A stretch of DNA of 64,000 bases from assembly GCF_026625645.1 (NCBI RefSeq), contig NZ_CP113056.1, positions 1,554,501-1,618,500 of the forward strand, read 5' to 3'. Below, piece after piece: positions 30,154-40,466 of this stretch. Positions within the stretch are counted from its first letter, which is position 1. Each line of letters begins with the position of its first letter. Position numbers and translations under genes: made by a program. The DNA comes from Ancylobacter sp. SL191 (lineage in GTDB: Bacteria > Pseudomonadota > Alphaproteobacteria > Rhizobiales > Xanthobacteraceae). Below the pieces are notes generated by a model. The model did no database searches, had not been told where the DNA came from, and worked only from the letters and a program-made list of their open reading frames with translations.

Positions 30154-30763
30154 GAGGGGGCTCCCGGTCGGTGAGAGGAGGCAGCGGCGCCGCATCCGGC
30201 GTGGCTGTTGAGGTGGAAAGGTGGTCCAGCGCCGCGCGGGCGTCCGGGTGGTCCCAGTCGATGGGGCCCTCGGCGGTCCGGCGGATGATGTGGGCGGGGT
30301 CGAGCAGCAGGGTGGCGGGCAGGACGGTGACGCCGAAGGCGCGGCTTGCCGCGCGGTCCTCGTCGATCAGCACGGGGAAGCCGAGGCCCGCGTCCTTGAA
30401 TTGCCGGTCGAGAAAGCGGCGCACGCGCACCGGCACCTCGCCGACATCGACCGCCAGAATCATCGGCCCGGTGGTCGGGTCAAGCCGGGCGGCGAGGTGG
30501 GAGAGGCCGGAAAGCTCCTCCCGACAGGGTTCGCACCAGGTCGCAAAGAAGTGAACCACGACCGGCCGGCCGTGCAGCGCAGCAAGGCTCAGCGGCGGTC
30601 CGTCGAGGCTTGGCAGGGTGAGGGCCGGAGCCGCGCTTCCGGGCCCGGGCAGGGATGCGGCGAGCGCGCTCGCTCCCGTCGTTTCTGACGCAAGGGAAGC
30701 AAGGGCAAGCCCGATCAGGAATTTCGTCGCGCCCCGCCACGCGGGAGCCTTCAAGGCGAACAC
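30137..30763 (-). CDS. TlpA/ResA-like periplasmic thioredoxin
   Basis: A 208-residue exported thioredoxin-fold protein. An N-terminal hydrophobic signal (12-36) is followed by the redIN/AhpC-TSA-type fold with active site FFATWCEPCREEL (CxxC near residues 76-79) and a cis-Pro in TVLPATLLLD. It could reduce disulfides in periplasmic clients such as its operon partner, the transglutaminase-like protein, or c-type cytochromes. The start is GTG at 30763; the stop overlaps the next start by 17 nt. Confidence 0.88.
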   Translation of the reverse strand: MFALKAPAWRGATKFLIGLALASLASETTGASALAASLPGPGSAAPALTLPSLDGPPLSLAALHGRPVVVHFFATWCEPCREELSGLSHLAARLDPTTGPMILAVDVGEVPVRVRRFLDRQFKDAGLGFPVLIDEDRAASRAFGVTVLPATLLLDPAHIIRRTAEGPIDWDHPDARAALDHLSTSTATPDAAPLPPLTDREPPHDQPS

Positions 30764-30925
30764 GGCGCGATGCTGCGCCCGGCCTGCGGCTGCGTCAATC
30801 CGTCCTTTGACGGTTGCCCCGGACGCTGCATCGCAGCATTGCAGGATGGCACGGCGATGAATCTGGTATGCCAGGAAGCGACTGATTTTCCACGGCTTTT
30901 TCCGCAGCGTCAGTGCTGCATCGAT

Positions 30926-30954
30926 TTGACATTAGACCAGCTCGAAACTAGCCT
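30926..30954 (+). promoter_or_regulatory. Possible promoter of the fdn-sel operon
   Basis: TTGACA at 30926-30931 and TAGCCT at 30949-30954, spacing 17, lie 59 nt before the fdnG start. The -10 match is weak. GGGAGGG just before 31013 is a strong ribosome site. Confidence 0.4.
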
Positions 30955-31012
30955 GACGATTGGATTACCCTATCGGCCGATGGGGATGGGAAGGTAACTC
31001 GGGAGGGTCGCC

Positions 31013-34000
31013 ATGAATATGGAACTCTCGCGCCGGACGTTCTTGAAAACGTCGGGAGCGGGCATCGCGGGTACGACGCTGGGAGCCTTCGGCTTCAGCG
31101 AGGCGGAAGCGGCGGTGGCGGCCTATATCAAGCCGTTCCATCTCGCCAACACCGCGGAGACCCGGAACACCTGCACCTATTGCTCGGTCGCCTGCGGCAT
31201 CATCATCTATTCCAAGGGTGACCTGCGGAAGGGTGAGAAGGCCGACATCGTCCATATCGAGGGCGACGCCGATCACCCGACCAATCGCGGCACGCTCTGC
31301 CCCAAGGGCGCGGCGCTGCGCGACATCGTGAAGTCCGAGACCCGGCTCACCCAGCCGATGATCCGCAAGGCGGGTTCCGACAAGTTCGAGCCGATCTCCT
31401 GGGAGGCGGCGCTCGACAAGATCGCCCGCGCCATGAAGGACGATCGCGACGCCAATTTCGTCGCCACCAACAAGGACGGCGTGACCGTCAATCGCTGGCT
31501 GACCACCGGCTTCCTCGCCGCCTCGGCCACCACCAATGAGACCGCCTTCGCCACCTACAAGGTGGTGCGCTCAACCGGAATTCTGGCGTTCGATAACCAG
31601 GCACGCGTCTGACACGGCCCGACGGTGGCGAGTCTCGCCCCAACATTTGGCCGTGGAGCAATGACCAACTCCTGGACCGACATCAAGAATACCGACCTCG
31701 TCGTGATCATGGGCGGCAATGCCGCTGAAGCCCATCCCTGCGGCTTCAAATGGGTCACCGAGGCGAAAGCCAATCGCGGCGCCAAGCTGATCGTCGTCGA
31801 TCCGCGCTACACGCGCTCGGCCGCGGTGGCGGACTATTATGCGCCGATCCGTCCGGGCAGCGACATCGCCTTCCTGATGGGCGTGATCAACTGGTGCATG
31901 CAGAACGACAAGGTGCAGTGGGCGTACACCAAGGCCTTCACCAACGCCTCCTATGTCGTGAAGGAGGGCTTTGCCTATCAGGACGGTCTGTTCACCGGCT
32001 ATGACGAGGCCAAGCGCGACTACGTCAAGGACACGTGGGAATACGAGATCGGGCCGGACGGCTATGCGGTGGTCGACGAGACCCTGCAGAATCCGCGCTG
32101 CGTCTGGAACCTGCTGAAAGCACACGTCGCCACCTACACGCCCGAAATGGTCGAGCGCATCTGCGGCACGCCCAAGGACAAGTTCCTGAAGGTCTGCGCG
32201 ATGATCGGCGAGTGCTCCTCGCCCACCAAGACCATGACGAGCATGTACGCGCTCGGCTGGACCCAGCATTCCAAGGGCGCGCAGAACATTCGCGGCATGG
32301 CCATGCTGCAGCTCATCCTCGGCAATATCGGGGTGCGCGGCGGCGGCATGAACGCGCTGCGCGGTCATTCCAACATCCAGGGGCTGACCGATCTGGGGCT
32401 GATGAGCAACCTCATCCCCGGCTATCTGAACATCCCCACCGAGAAGGAGCCGGACCTCACCACCTATATGTCGACGCGTGCTTTCAAGCCGCTGCGGCCG
32501 AACCAGATGAGCTACTGGCAGAACTACCGCAAGTTCTTCGTCAGCTTCATGAAGTCGATGTACGGCTCGGCGGCGACGGCGCAGAATGAGTGGGGCTATA
32601 GCTACCTGCCCAAGCTCGACGTGCCCTCCTATGACATCCTGCGGGCTTTCGAGCTCATGAAGCAGGGCAAGATGAACCTCTATTTCTGCCAGGGGTTCAA
32701 CCCGCTTCAGGCGTTCCCGAACAAGGCGAAGCTCGCCGAGGCGCTCTCCAAGCTCAAGCTCCTGGTCATCATGGACCCGCTGGAGACCGAGACCGCGCGC
32801 TTCTGGGAAAACCACGGCATCTACAACAAGGCGGACCCGGCCAGCATCAAGACCGAGGTGATCCAGCTTCCCACCACCTGCTTCGCGGAGGATGAGGGCT
32901 CGCTGGTCAATTCCGGCCGCTGGCTGCAATGGCACTGGCCGGGCGGCTCGCCTCCGGGCGAGGCGCGCACGGATGTGGCGATCATGTCCGGCATCCATCT
33001 GCGGCTGAAGGAGATGTATCGCAAGGAGGGCGGCGCCTTCCCCGATCCGATCCTCAACCTCAACTGGGCCTACAAGAACCCGGAGGAGCCGACCCCCGAA
33101 GAGCTGGCGCGGGAAATGAACGGGTCGGTGCTGACCGACGTGTTCGACCCGAACGATGCGACGAAGAAGGTGCTGGAGGCCGGCAAGCAGTTGGCCGGTT
33201 TCGGCCAGCTGCGCGACGACGGCTCGACCGCCTGCGGCTGCTGGATCTTCTCGGGCTGCTGGACCGAGGCCGGCAACATGATGGCGCGCCGGGACAATTC
33301 CGACCCGGACAATACCGGCGCCTTCCTGAAATGGTCGTTCGCCTGGCCGGCCAACCGGCGCATCCTCTACAATCGCGCCTCCTGCGACCTCGACGGCAAG
33401 CCGTGGGATCCCTCCCGCAAGCTGATCGAGTGGGATGGCGCCAAGTGGAGCGGCTATGACGTGCCGGACATCGCGCCGACCGCCAAGCCGCGCGATGTCG
33501 GCCCCTTCATCATGAACCCGGAGGGCGTCTCGCGCCTCTTCGTGCGCAAGATGATGCGCGACGGGCCGTTCCCGGTTCATTACGAGCCGTTCGAGAGCCC
33601 GGTCGCCAATGTCATCGCCCCGAAGATCGTCGGCAATCCGGTGGCGCGCGTGTTCAAGGATGACTGGGCGCAGTTCGCCAAGACCGGCTCGCCGGACTTC
33701 CCCTATGCGGCGACCAGCTACCGGCTCACCGAGCACTTCCACTACTGGACCAAGAACAACCATGTGAACGCGGTGCTCCAGCCGCAGCAGTTCGTCGAGA
33801 TTTCCGAGGAACTGGCGCGGGAGAAGGGCATCGAGAAGGGTGGCTGGGCCCGGGTGTGGTCGACGCGCGGCGAGATTCTCGCCAAGGCGGTCGTCACCAA
33901 GCGCATCAAGCCGATGATGATCGACGGCAAGACCGTCCATGTGGTCGGGATCCCCATCCACTGGGGCTTCGTCGGCGCGGCGCGCAAGGGTTTCTCGGCC

Positions 34001-34099
34001 AATGTGCTCTCGCCCTTCGTGGGCGACGCCAATATCGAGACGCCCGAGTTCAAGGCCTTCATGGTCAATATCGAAGCGTCCACCGGGCCGGTGGCATAG
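31013..34099 (+). CDS. fdnG: Formate dehydrogenase-N alpha subunit (selenoprotein)
   Basis: A 1028-residue catalytic subunit oxidising formate at a Mo/W-bis-MGD centre on the periplasmic side. The codon at 31610-31612 is TGA, residue 200, in [16 protein letters not shown], where E. coli FdnG has Sec196; the frame continues to 34099. A Tat signal ([10 protein letters not shown]) opens the protein. C54, C57 and C61, plus a Cys in GTLCPKG, bind a 4Fe-4S cluster. [21 protein letters not shown] and [18 protein letters not shown] are typical molybdopterin blocks. Gene callers would split it into a 199-residue and an 824-residue piece. It is first in the operon with fdnH, fdnI, fdhE, selA/B and selC. 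Confidence 0.97.
31613..31655 (+). promoter_or_regulatory. bSECIS element of fdnG
   Basis: The hairpin is directly after the UGA. Its lower stem CACGGCC (31613-31619) pairs perfectly with GGCCGTG (31649-31655). The upper stem GGCG (31627-31630) pairs with CGCC (31636-31639), closing the AGUCU loop. The E. coli fdnG element has the same AGUCU apex. It recruits SelB with Sec-tRNA to recode the stop. Confidence 0.9.
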
Positions 34100-34112
34100 G
34101 GAGGCGGCGCAG

Positions 34113-35096
34113 ATGTTTCCCCCAATTCCCAACCCGTCGACCGCCCCCGATGCCGCCGCGCAGAAGTTCGGCGAGAAAGACATTCTTCGCCGCTCGGCCT
34201 CCGAGGTCACGCCGCCCGCGCAGCGGCTGACCGAGGTCGCCAAGCTGATCGACGTGTCCAAATGCATCGGCTGCAAGGCCTGCCAGGCCGCGTGCCTGGA
34301 ATGGAACAACCTGACCGAGGAGATCGGCTTCAACCACGGTGTCTATGACAACCCGATGGACCTGACGCCGAACACCTTCACCCTGATGCGCTTCACCGAA
34401 TGGGTGAACCCGGAGACCGAGAACCTCGAATGGCTCATCCGCAAGGATGGCTGCATGCATTGCGAGGATCCCGGCTGCCTGAAGGCCTGCCCTTCGCCGG
34501 GCGCCATCGTGCAGTATTCCAACGGCATCGTGGACTTCCAGCACGAGAACTGCATCGGCTGCGGCTACTGCATCAAGGGCTGCCCGTTCAACATCCCGCG
34601 CATCTCCAAGGTCGATCACACCGCGTATAAATGCACGCTGTGCTCGGACCGCGTGGCGGTGGGCCAGGGTCCAGCCTGCCAGAAGGCGTGCCCGACCCAG
34701 GCCATCGTCTTCGGCACCAAGGACGAGATGAAGGACTGGGCCGCGCACCGCATCACCGACCTGAAGTCGCGCGGCTATGAGAATGCCGGCCTCTACGACC
34801 CGCCGGGCGTCGGCGGCACGCATGTCATGTATGTGCTCCAGCACGCCGACCAGCCCTCGCTCTATGCCGGGCTGCCGGACAATCCGCGCATCTCGCCGAT
34901 CGTCGAGACCTGGAAGGGCGTGACCAAATATGTCGGTCTCGCCGTGATGGGCTTCGCCGCCGCCGCGGGCTTCCTCCACTACATGGTCGCCGGCCCGAAC
35001 AAGGTCGGTGAGGAGGATGAGGAGAACGCCGAGAAGCTGCTGGCCGGCACCGCACCGCCGCCCAACGAGGCTTCCCGTCCCGAGGGGAGGGTGTGA
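34113..35096 (+). CDS. fdnH: Formate dehydrogenase-N beta (iron-sulfur) subunit
   Basis: A 327-residue electron-transfer subunit with four ferredoxin-type cysteine groups: [35 protein letters not shown] and CTLC...CQKAC. One C-terminal membrane helix ([20 protein letters not shown]) anchors it beside the cytochrome. It passes electrons from FdnG to FdnI. The ATG at 34113 is 13 nt after fdnG with GGGAGG upstream; the longer frame from 33939 lies inside fdnG. The stop overlaps the next start by one base. Confidence 0.97.
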   Translation: MFPPIPNPSTAPDAAAQKFGEKDILRRSASEVTPPAQRLTEVAKLIDVSKCIGCKACQAACLEWNNLTEEIGFNHGVYDNPMDLTPNTFTLMRFTEWVNPETENLEWLIRKDGCMHCEDPGCLKACPSPGAIVQYSNGIVDFQHENCIGCGYCIKGCPFNIPRISKVDHTAYKCTLCSDRVAVGQGPACQKACPTQAIVFGTKDEMKDWAAHRITDLKSRGYENAGLYDPPGVGGTHVMYVLQHADQPSLYAGLPDNPRISPIVETWKGVTKYVGLAVMGFAAAAGFLHYMVAGPNKVGEEDEENAEKLLAGTAPPPNEASRPEGRV

Positions 35097-35809
35097 TGGC
35101 CGTGATCCCGCATCATGACGTGCCTGATGATGTCGAGCCGGGCGATGCTGTCCGGCCCGGCCACCCCGTGCAGGTGAAACGCTACACGGTGGGCGCGCGC
35201 ATCAACCACTGGATCACCGCCGTCAGCCTGGTGCTGCTGGCGCTGTCCGGCCTCGCGCTGTTCACGCCGAAGCTGTTCTTCCTCACCAGCCTGTTCGGCG
35301 GCGGGCAGTGGACGCGCACGCTGCACCCGTGGATCGGCGTGGTGCTGTTCGTCTCCTTCGCGCTGCTGTTCATCCGCTTCTGGCGCGCCAATCTGCCGGC
35401 GCGCGAGGATGTCGACTGGGTGGCGCATTCGGCCGATTTGCTCGCCGGGCGCGAGGAGAAGATGCCGGAGGTCGGCAAGTACAATGCCGGCCAGAAGGGC
35501 GTGTTCTGGGCGATGTCCGGCCTCATCATCGTGCTCATCGGCTCGGGCATCGTGATGTGGGACCAGTATTTCTATGACCTGACCACCATCCCGCAGAAGC
35601 GCTGGGCGATCCTCGTCCATGCGATGGCAGCGGTGGTGATCATCTGCGTGTGGATCATCCACGTCTATGCGGCGATCTGGGTGAAGGGGACGATCGGCGC
35701 GATGACGCGCGGCGAGGTCACCGGCGGCTGGGCGTGGCGCCATCATCGCAAATGGCTGCGCGAGCTGGTGAGCCGTCCCGGCAAACCCCCGCGCGCGCCG
35801 GCCGAGTAA
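35096..35809 (+). CDS. fdnI: Formate dehydrogenase cytochrome b556 subunit
   Basis: A 237-residue membrane subunit with four hydrophobic helices and His heme ligands in INHW, LHPW, VHAM and IHVY. It delivers electrons from the iron-sulfur subunit to quinone, so periplasmic formate oxidation can build proton motive force. The ATG at 35096 overlaps the fdnH TGA (TGATG) and follows GAGGGGAGGG. A palindromic repeat, not a gene, fills the gap to fdhE. Confidence 0.95.
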   Translation: MAVIPHHDVPDDVEPGDAVRPGHPVQVKRYTVGARINHWITAVSLVLLALSGLALFTPKLFFLTSLFGGGQWTRTLHPWIGVVLFVSFALLFIRFWRANLPAREDVDWVAHSADLLAGREEKMPEVGKYNAGQKGVFWAMSGLIIVLIGSGIVMWDQYFYDLTTIPQKRWAILVHAMAAVVIICVWIIHVYAAIWVKGTIGAMTRGEVTGGWAWRHHRKWLRELVSRPGKPPRAPAE

Positions 35810-35822
35810 GCGGGCGGCAACC

Positions 35823-35890
35823 GTCATCCCGGACGGCCGAAGGCCGATCCGGGATCGCGTGCCGCGAACAATGCCGATCCCGGCTCTGCG
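35823..35890. repeat. GTCATCCCGG palindromic repeat within the fdn-sel operon
   Basis: GTCATCCCGGACGGCCGAAGG mirrored by GATCCGGGATCGC and a later GATCCCGGCTCT. It sits between fdnI and fdhE, so it would be transcribed in the operon mRNA. Confidence 0.75.
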
Positions 35891-36020
35891 CGCGCCGCGC
35901 TTGGCCGGTATCGACCAATCTATTCCGCGCTTCATTCCACGCGCGGATCTGCAGCAGGGCGTTGCCGCGAGAACCCCGCGGCGGCCCAGGAAACACGTGG
36001 CCCGTGTGGTTCGTGAGGAC

Positions 36021-36935
36021 ATGATGCCTGAAGATCTTCAGCCCGATCCTTCCGTGATCGGTGCCGTCTCCACCCCGCCCTTCGTGGTCCTGCCCGATCC
36101 CGCGACGCTGTTCGGCGCCCGCGCTGTGCGGCTGCGCAGCTATGCGGCGGTGAGCCCGATGGCGCCGTTCCTGAATTTCGTGGCTGATATCGTCGATGGC
36201 CAGCACGGCATCGTGCCGACCCTGCCGCCCGTCGCCGCGCCCGATCCGCAGGCGCTCGAGCGCGCCCGCGGCTTCGAGATGCCGCCCATCGACCGCGCGG
36301 GCGTGAAGCTCGACGACACGCTGGACGCCACGCTCGACGCACTGTTCGACGCCGCCGCCAAGGTGAAGATGCCGGAGGAGGCCGAGGCGGCGCTCACCCG
36401 CGTGCGCCTCGCCGACGGGGCGCTGCGCGCGCAGATGGTCCGGGACGTGCTCGCCCATGACATGCCGGTGGAGACGCTGGCCGAGCACGTCTATGTCGCC
36501 GCCGCGCTGCAGGTGCATGCCGCGCGCCTTGCCGCGACGCTCGACTCAAAGGCGCTGGTGCCGGTGGGCGATGGCGTGTGCCCGGCCTGCGGCGGGCCCC
36601 CCGTCGCCTCGCTCATCGTCGAGTGGCCGAACGCCCATGGCAACCGCTACTGCGCCTGTTCGCTCTGCTCCACGCTGTGGAACTATGTGCGCATCCGCTG
36701 CTGCGCCTGCGGCTCGACCAAGGGCATCGGCTATCAGGGCATCGAGGGCGGGCCGGAGACCATCAAGGCCGAGACCTGCGACGAGTGCCGCACCTATGTG
36801 AAGGTGCTCTACCAGAACAAGGACATCACCATCGAGCCGGTAGCCGACGATATCGGCTCGCTCGGGCTGGACATGATGATGCGCGAGGGGCCGTACCGGC
36901 GGGCGGCGTTCAACCCGTTCCTGCTCGGCTATTGA
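36021..36935 (+). CDS. fdhE: Formate dehydrogenase accessory protein FdhE
   Basis: A 304-residue cytosolic maturation factor for Tat-exported formate dehydrogenase. Four CxxC pairs form rubredoxin-like sites in the C-terminal half: CPACGG, CACSLCST, CCACGSTKG and CDECRTY. E. coli FdhE is 309 residues. The ATG at 36021 (with a second ATG at 36024) is chosen because homologues begin near this point and GTGAGG precedes it. The in-frame ATG at 35859 would translate part of a palindromic repeat. SelA starts 10 nt downstream. Confidence 0.95.
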   Translation: MMPEDLQPDPSVIGAVSTPPFVVLPDPATLFGARAVRLRSYAAVSPMAPFLNFVADIVDGQHGIVPTLPPVAAPDPQALERARGFEMPPIDRAGVKLDDTLDATLDALFDAAAKVKMPEEAEAALTRVRLADGALRAQMVRDVLAHDMPVETLAEHVYVAAALQVHAARLAATLDSKALVPVGDGVCPACGGPPVASLIVEWPNAHGNRYCACSLCSTLWNYVRIRCCACGSTKGIGYQGIEGGPETIKAETCDECRTYVKVLYQNKDITIEPVADDIGSLGLDMMMREGPYRRAAFNPFLLGY

Positions 36936-36945
36936 GGGCGCGGCC

Positions 36946-39900
36946 ATGGATACGCCCGCTCCCCCCACCCTGCGCGACCTGCCCGCCGTCGATGCGGTGC
37001 TGAAGACGGCCGCCGGCCAGCTCGCCATCGCCCGCTTTGGCCGGGTGCCAATGACGCAGGCGGTGCGCGGCGCGCTGGACGAGGTGCGCGCCGGCCTCAT
37101 CGCCGGGAAACTGGCGAGCCTGCCCTCGCCCGACCATGTGGCACTTGCCGCCACCAGCGCGCTGGAAGGCGCCTCCCGCGCCTCGCTCGCCCCGCTGTTC
37201 AACCTCACCGGCACGGTGCTGCACACCAATCTCGGCCGCGCGCTGCTGGCGGAGGAGGCGGTGGCGGCGGCAACCGCCGCGATGCGCAGCGCGGTGGCGC
37301 TGGAGTTCGACCTTGCCACCGGCACGCGCGGTGAGCGCGACGACCATGTGCGCGATCTGCTGATCGAGCTGACGGGAGCGGAGGACGCCACCGTCGTCAA
37401 CAACAACGCCGCCGCCGTGCTGCTGGTGCTCAACACGCTCGGCCTCGGCCGGGAAGCCATTGTCTCGCGCGGCGAGCTGATCGAGATCGGCGGCGCCTTC
37501 CGCATGCCGGACATCATGGCCCGCGCCGGGGTGAGGCTCGTCGAGGTCGGCACCACCAACCGCACCCATGCCCGCGATTATGAGGGCGCGCTCACCCCCG
37601 AGACCGGGCTGGTGCTGAAGGTCCATACCTCCAATTACCGCATCGAGGGCTTCACCAAGGAGGTCAGCGCGCGCGAGCTGGCGGGTATTGCCGGGGCGCG
37701 CGGCGTGCCGCTGGTGAACGATCTCGGCTCCGGCACGCTGATTGATCTCGCCCGCATCGGTCTCGCCCATGAGCCGACCGTGCGCGAGGCGGTGGCGGAG
37801 GGCGCCGACCTCGTGACCTTCTCCGGCGACAAGCTCTTGGGCGGGCCGCAGACCGGTTTCATCGTCGGGCGCAAGGATCTCATTGCACAGGTCAACCGCA
37901 ACCCGATGAAGCGGGCCTTGCGGGTCGACAAGATCCGCCTCGCCGCGCTGGAGGCGACGCTGAAGCTCTACCGTGACCCGGACCGCCTCGCCGCCCGTCT
38001 GCCGACGCTGCGACTGCTCGCCCGCACGCGCGACGACCTGCGCGTGGTGGCCGAACGGCTGAGCGCGCCGGTGGCGGCGCGGCTCGGGGCAGGCTTCACC
38101 GTCGAGGTGGCCGCGTGCGCCAGCCAGATCGGCTCCGGCGCGCTGCCTTTGGAGACGCTGGCCAGCGCCGCGCTCGCCATCCGCCCGGCCGGCGATAGCT
38201 CGGGCGGGGCGCTGAACGGCCTCGCCGCGCGGCTGCGCGGTTTGCCGGTGCCGGTGATCGGGCGCGTCAATGAGGGCGCCTTGCTCCTCGATCTGCGCTG
38301 CCTTGAGGATGAGGCGGGCTTCCTCGCCAGCCTCGACGCGCTGGGGGGCGGCGCCATGATCATCGGCACGGCCGGGCATATCGACCATGGCAAGACCGCG
38401 CTGGTCGGCGCGCTCACCGGGGTCGATACCGACCGGCTGAAGGAGGAGAAGGCGCGGGGCATCTCCATCGACCTCGGCTTCGCCTATCTGCCGACCGAAG
38501 CCGGCACGCTTGGCTTTATCGACGTGCCCGGCCATGAAAAGTTCATCCACACCATGCTCGCCGGGGCGAGCGGCATCGACGCGGCGCTGCTGATCGTCGC
38601 CGCCGATGACGGGGTGATGCCGCAGACCCGCGAGCATCTGGCGCTGATCGACCTGCTCGGCATCCGCCAGGGCATCGTCGCGCTGACCAAGGCGGACCTC
38701 GCCGACGAGGATCGCCGGGCGCAGGTGAGCGCCGAGATCGCCGCGCTCATCGAGGGCACCGGACTTGAGGGCGTGGAGATCGTGCCGGTCTCGTCCGTCA
38801 CCGGCGAGGGGGTGGACGATCTGCGCGAACGCCTCATCGCGCTCGCCCGTGCTTTTCACGGCCGCGCGGGGGAGGGGCGTTTTCGCCTCGCCGTGGACCG
38901 CTGCTTCACCCTCGCCGGTGCCGGCACGGTGGTGACGGGCACGGTGCTGTCCGGCGCCGTGCGGGTGGGCGACAGCGTGAGCGTCAGCCCCCCCGGCCTC
39001 ACGGCGCGCGTGCGCTCCATCCATGCGCAGAACCGTCGGGCGGAGGAGGGCCGCGCCGGGGATCGCTGCGCGCTCAATCTCGCCGGCGAGGGCATCACTC
39101 ATGACGCCATCCATCGCGGCGACATGGTGCTCGACCCTGCTTTGCACGCGCCAACTTTGCGGATCGACGCGAGCGTCACCGTGCTGGCGGGTGAGCCGAA
39201 GCCGCTTGACGCGTGGTTCCCGGTGCGGCTGCACCATGCCTCGGTGGAGGTCGGCGCGCGGCTGGTGCCGCTGTCGGATGAGGCGATCGCGCCGGGCGGG
39301 GCGGGGCTCGCGCAGCTCGTGCTCGACCGGCCGATCGCCGCGGCAGTGGGCGACCGTTATGTCATCCGCGACACCTCCGCCCAACGCACCATTGGCGGCG
39401 GGCGGTTTCTCGATCTGCGCGCCCCCGCCCGCAAGCGGCGCACGCCGGAGCGTCTGGCGCAGCTCGCCGCGCTCGAAGGGGATGACCCGCAAGCGGTGCT
39501 GGCGCGGCTGCTCGATCTCGATCCGTACCATCTCGATCTCGACGCCTTCGCCCGCGACCGGGCGCTGGAGGCGGGCGCGCCGGAACGTCTGGCGGTGGCG
39601 CTGGGGCTGATCGTCTTCGGGTCGCCCGGCGCGCGCATCGTCCTCTCGGCGCGGCGCTGGGCGCTGTACCGCGAGGCGCTGCTGGAAACACTCGCGGGCT
39701 TCCACGCCGCCAACCCGGACCTTGCCGGCATGGGGGTGGAGAAGCTGCGGCTTTCCCTCACCCCGCGCCTGCCCAAGCCTGCCTTTACCGAGGCGTTGCG
39801 CCGGCTCGCCGTGGAGGGCGGGCTGGTGCTGGAGGGGGCCTGGGTGCGCCTTGCCGGCCATGAGGTGCGGCTCACCCACGCGGATGAAATTGTCTGGGAG

Positions 39901-40374
39901 GCCATCGCTCCCCGGCTCGGCGGCGCGGAGCGCTTCCGCCCGCCGCGCGTGCGCGACCTCGCGGGGCTGCTGGGCGAGGCGGAGGGGGATGTTCGCCGGC
40001 TGATGAAGCTGCTGGCGCGGCTCGGCCGGGTGGACGAGGTGGCGCACGATCATTTCTTCCTGCGCGCCAGCGTCGCCGAGCTGGTCGGCATGGCGGCCGA
40101 ACTCGCCGCGGCCTCACCCGACCGGCAGTTCGGCGCCAGCGCCTTTCGCGACCGCGTGGAGCGCGACGCCGCGCCGGCCGGCCGCAAGGTGGCGATCCAG
40201 ATTCTGGAGTTTCTCGATCGCCACGGCGTGACGCTGCGCCGGGGCGACCAGCGCCGCATCAACCCGCACCGGCTGGACCTGTTCGGCGCGATCGGCGACA
40301 GTAAGGTTCCCGCGACAGGCGGGCGATGGAAGAGCGTCCCATCCGGTGATGGGGCCGGACTTCAAATCCGGTAG
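36946..40374 (+). CDS. selA: SelA-SelB single reading frame (Sec synthase fused to Sec elongation factor)
   Basis: One uninterrupted frame of 1142 codons carries two complete proteins. Residues 1-about 468 are L-seryl-tRNA(Sec) selenium transferase, with the PLP lysine K296 in [10 protein letters not shown] and the usual SelA ending [19 protein letters not shown]. Residues from 471 are SelB. No stop separates them; the linker is only GGGA, encoded by CTGGGGGGCGGCGCC. With one G fewer in the G6 run, SelA would end at a TGA (38357-38359) overlapping the SelB ATG, the usual compact arrangement. The fused frame is therefore either a true fusion or a one-base insertion (biological or sequencing). 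Both halves keep their catalytic motifs. Confidence 0.85.
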   Translation: MDTPAPPTLRDLPAVDAVLKTAAGQLAIARFGRVPMTQAVRGALDEVRAGLIAGKLASLPSPDHVALAATSALEGASRASLAPLFNLTGTVLHTNLGRALLAEEAVAAATAAMRSAVALEFDLATGTRGERDDHVRDLLIELTGAEDATVVNNNAAAVLLVLNTLGLGREAIVSRGELIEIGGAFRMPDIMARAGVRLVEVGTTNRTHARDYEGALTPETGLVLKVHTSNYRIEGFTKEVSARELAGIAGARGVPLVNDLGSGTLIDLARIGLAHEPTVREAVAEGADLVTFSGDKLLGGPQTGFIVGRKDLIAQVNRNPMKRALRVDKIRLAALEATLKLYRDPDRLAARLPTLRLLARTRDDLRVVAERLSAPVAARLGAGFTVEVAACASQIGSGALPLETLASAALAIRPAGDSSGGALNGLAARLRGLPVPVIGRVNEGALLLDLRCLEDEAGFLASLDALGGGAMIIGTAGHIDHGKTALVGALTGVDTDRLKEEKARGISIDLGFAYLPTEAGTLGFIDVPGHEKFIHTMLAGASGIDAALLIVAADDGVMPQTREHLALIDLLGIRQGIVALTKADLADEDRRAQVSAEIAALIEGTGLEGVEIVPVSSVTGEGVDDLRERLIALARAFHGRAGEGRFRLAVDRCFTLAGAGTVVTGTVLSGAVRVGDSVSVSPPGLTARVRSIHAQNRRAEEGRAGDRCALNLAGEGITHDAIHRGDMVLDPALHAPTLRIDASVTVLAGEPKPLDAWFPVRLHHASVEVGARLVPLSDEAIAPGGAGLAQLVLDRPIAAAVGDRYVIRDTSAQRTIGGGRFLDLRAPARKRRTPERLAQLAALEGDDPQAVLARLLDLDPYHLDLDAFARDRALEAGAPERLAVALGLIVFGSPGARIVLSARRWALYREALLETLAGFHAANPDLAGMGVEKLRLSLTPRLPKPAFTEALRRLAVEGGLVLEGAWVRLAGHEVRLTHADEIVWEAIAPRLGGAERFRPPRVRDLAGLLGEAEGDVRRLMKLLARLGRVDEVAHDHFFLRASVAELVGMAAELAAASPDRQFGASAFRDRVERDAAPAGRKVAIQILEFLDRHGVTLRRGDQRRINPHRLDLFGAIGDSKVPATGGRWKSVPSGDGAGLQIR
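38356..40374 (+). CDS. selB: SelB, selenocysteine-specific elongation factor (internal start of the fused frame)
   Basis: This 672-residue product would result from the ATG at 38356 ([14 protein letters not shown]). SelB is the GTPase that carries Sec-tRNA to UGA codons by binding the bSECIS hairpin. G-motifs seen are [16 protein letters not shown] and TKAD. Domains II-III follow, and winged-helix repeats for RNA binding end with [23 protein letters not shown]. The last 29 or so residues beyond NPHRLDLF read through the selC gene; the TAG at 40372-40374 lies inside it. E. coli SelB has 614 residues, so this tail is extra. Whether ribosomes start here or read through from SelA is unknown. Confidence 0.85.
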   Translation: MIIGTAGHIDHGKTALVGALTGVDTDRLKEEKARGISIDLGFAYLPTEAGTLGFIDVPGHEKFIHTMLAGASGIDAALLIVAADDGVMPQTREHLALIDLLGIRQGIVALTKADLADEDRRAQVSAEIAALIEGTGLEGVEIVPVSSVTGEGVDDLRERLIALARAFHGRAGEGRFRLAVDRCFTLAGAGTVVTGTVLSGAVRVGDSVSVSPPGLTARVRSIHAQNRRAEEGRAGDRCALNLAGEGITHDAIHRGDMVLDPALHAPTLRIDASVTVLAGEPKPLDAWFPVRLHHASVEVGARLVPLSDEAIAPGGAGLAQLVLDRPIAAAVGDRYVIRDTSAQRTIGGGRFLDLRAPARKRRTPERLAQLAALEGDDPQAVLARLLDLDPYHLDLDAFARDRALEAGAPERLAVALGLIVFGSPGARIVLSARRWALYREALLETLAGFHAANPDLAGMGVEKLRLSLTPRLPKPAFTEALRRLAVEGGLVLEGAWVRLAGHEVRLTHADEIVWEAIAPRLGGAERFRPPRVRDLAGLLGEAEGDVRRLMKLLARLGRVDEVAHDHFFLRASVAELVGMAAELAAASPDRQFGASAFRDRVERDAAPAGRKVAIQILEFLDRHGVTLRRGDQRRINPHRLDLFGAIGDSKVPATGGRWKSVPSGDGAGLQIR

Positions 40375-40423
40375 GGGCCGCGAGACGGTCCTTGGTGGGT
40401 TCGACTCCCACTCTCTTCCGCCA
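40328..40423 (+). tRNA. selC: tRNA-Sec (UCA)
   Basis: A 96-nt selenocysteine tRNA with anticodon TCA (40362-40364) in CTTCAAA, a long variable arm, T arm GTGGG-TTCGACT-CCCAC and encoded GCCA. It closely matches E. coli selC, including GGTTCGACTCC. Seven acceptor pairs (GGAAGAG with CTCTTCC) are perfect; the eighth is C-T. Its first 47 nt overlap the end of the selB frame on the same strand, so processing of the tRNA would cut the selB mRNA. Confidence 0.97.
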
Positions 40424-40466
40424 TTTCTTCCCGCAGCCCGGCGACGGCCTCAGCAGGCGTCGCGGA

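Noticed and set aside
31625..34099. Separate 824-residue molybdopterin oxidoreductase gene
   Set aside because: It is the part of fdnG after the Sec codon; frame, homology and the bSECIS hairpin join it to 31013-31612.
36910..40053. Long minus-strand ORF of 1047 codons opposite selA/selB
   Set aside because: Composition (His/Arg/Gly/Ala-rich, no domain) is the usual antisense shadow of a high-GC gene; SelA/SelB motifs are on the plus strand.
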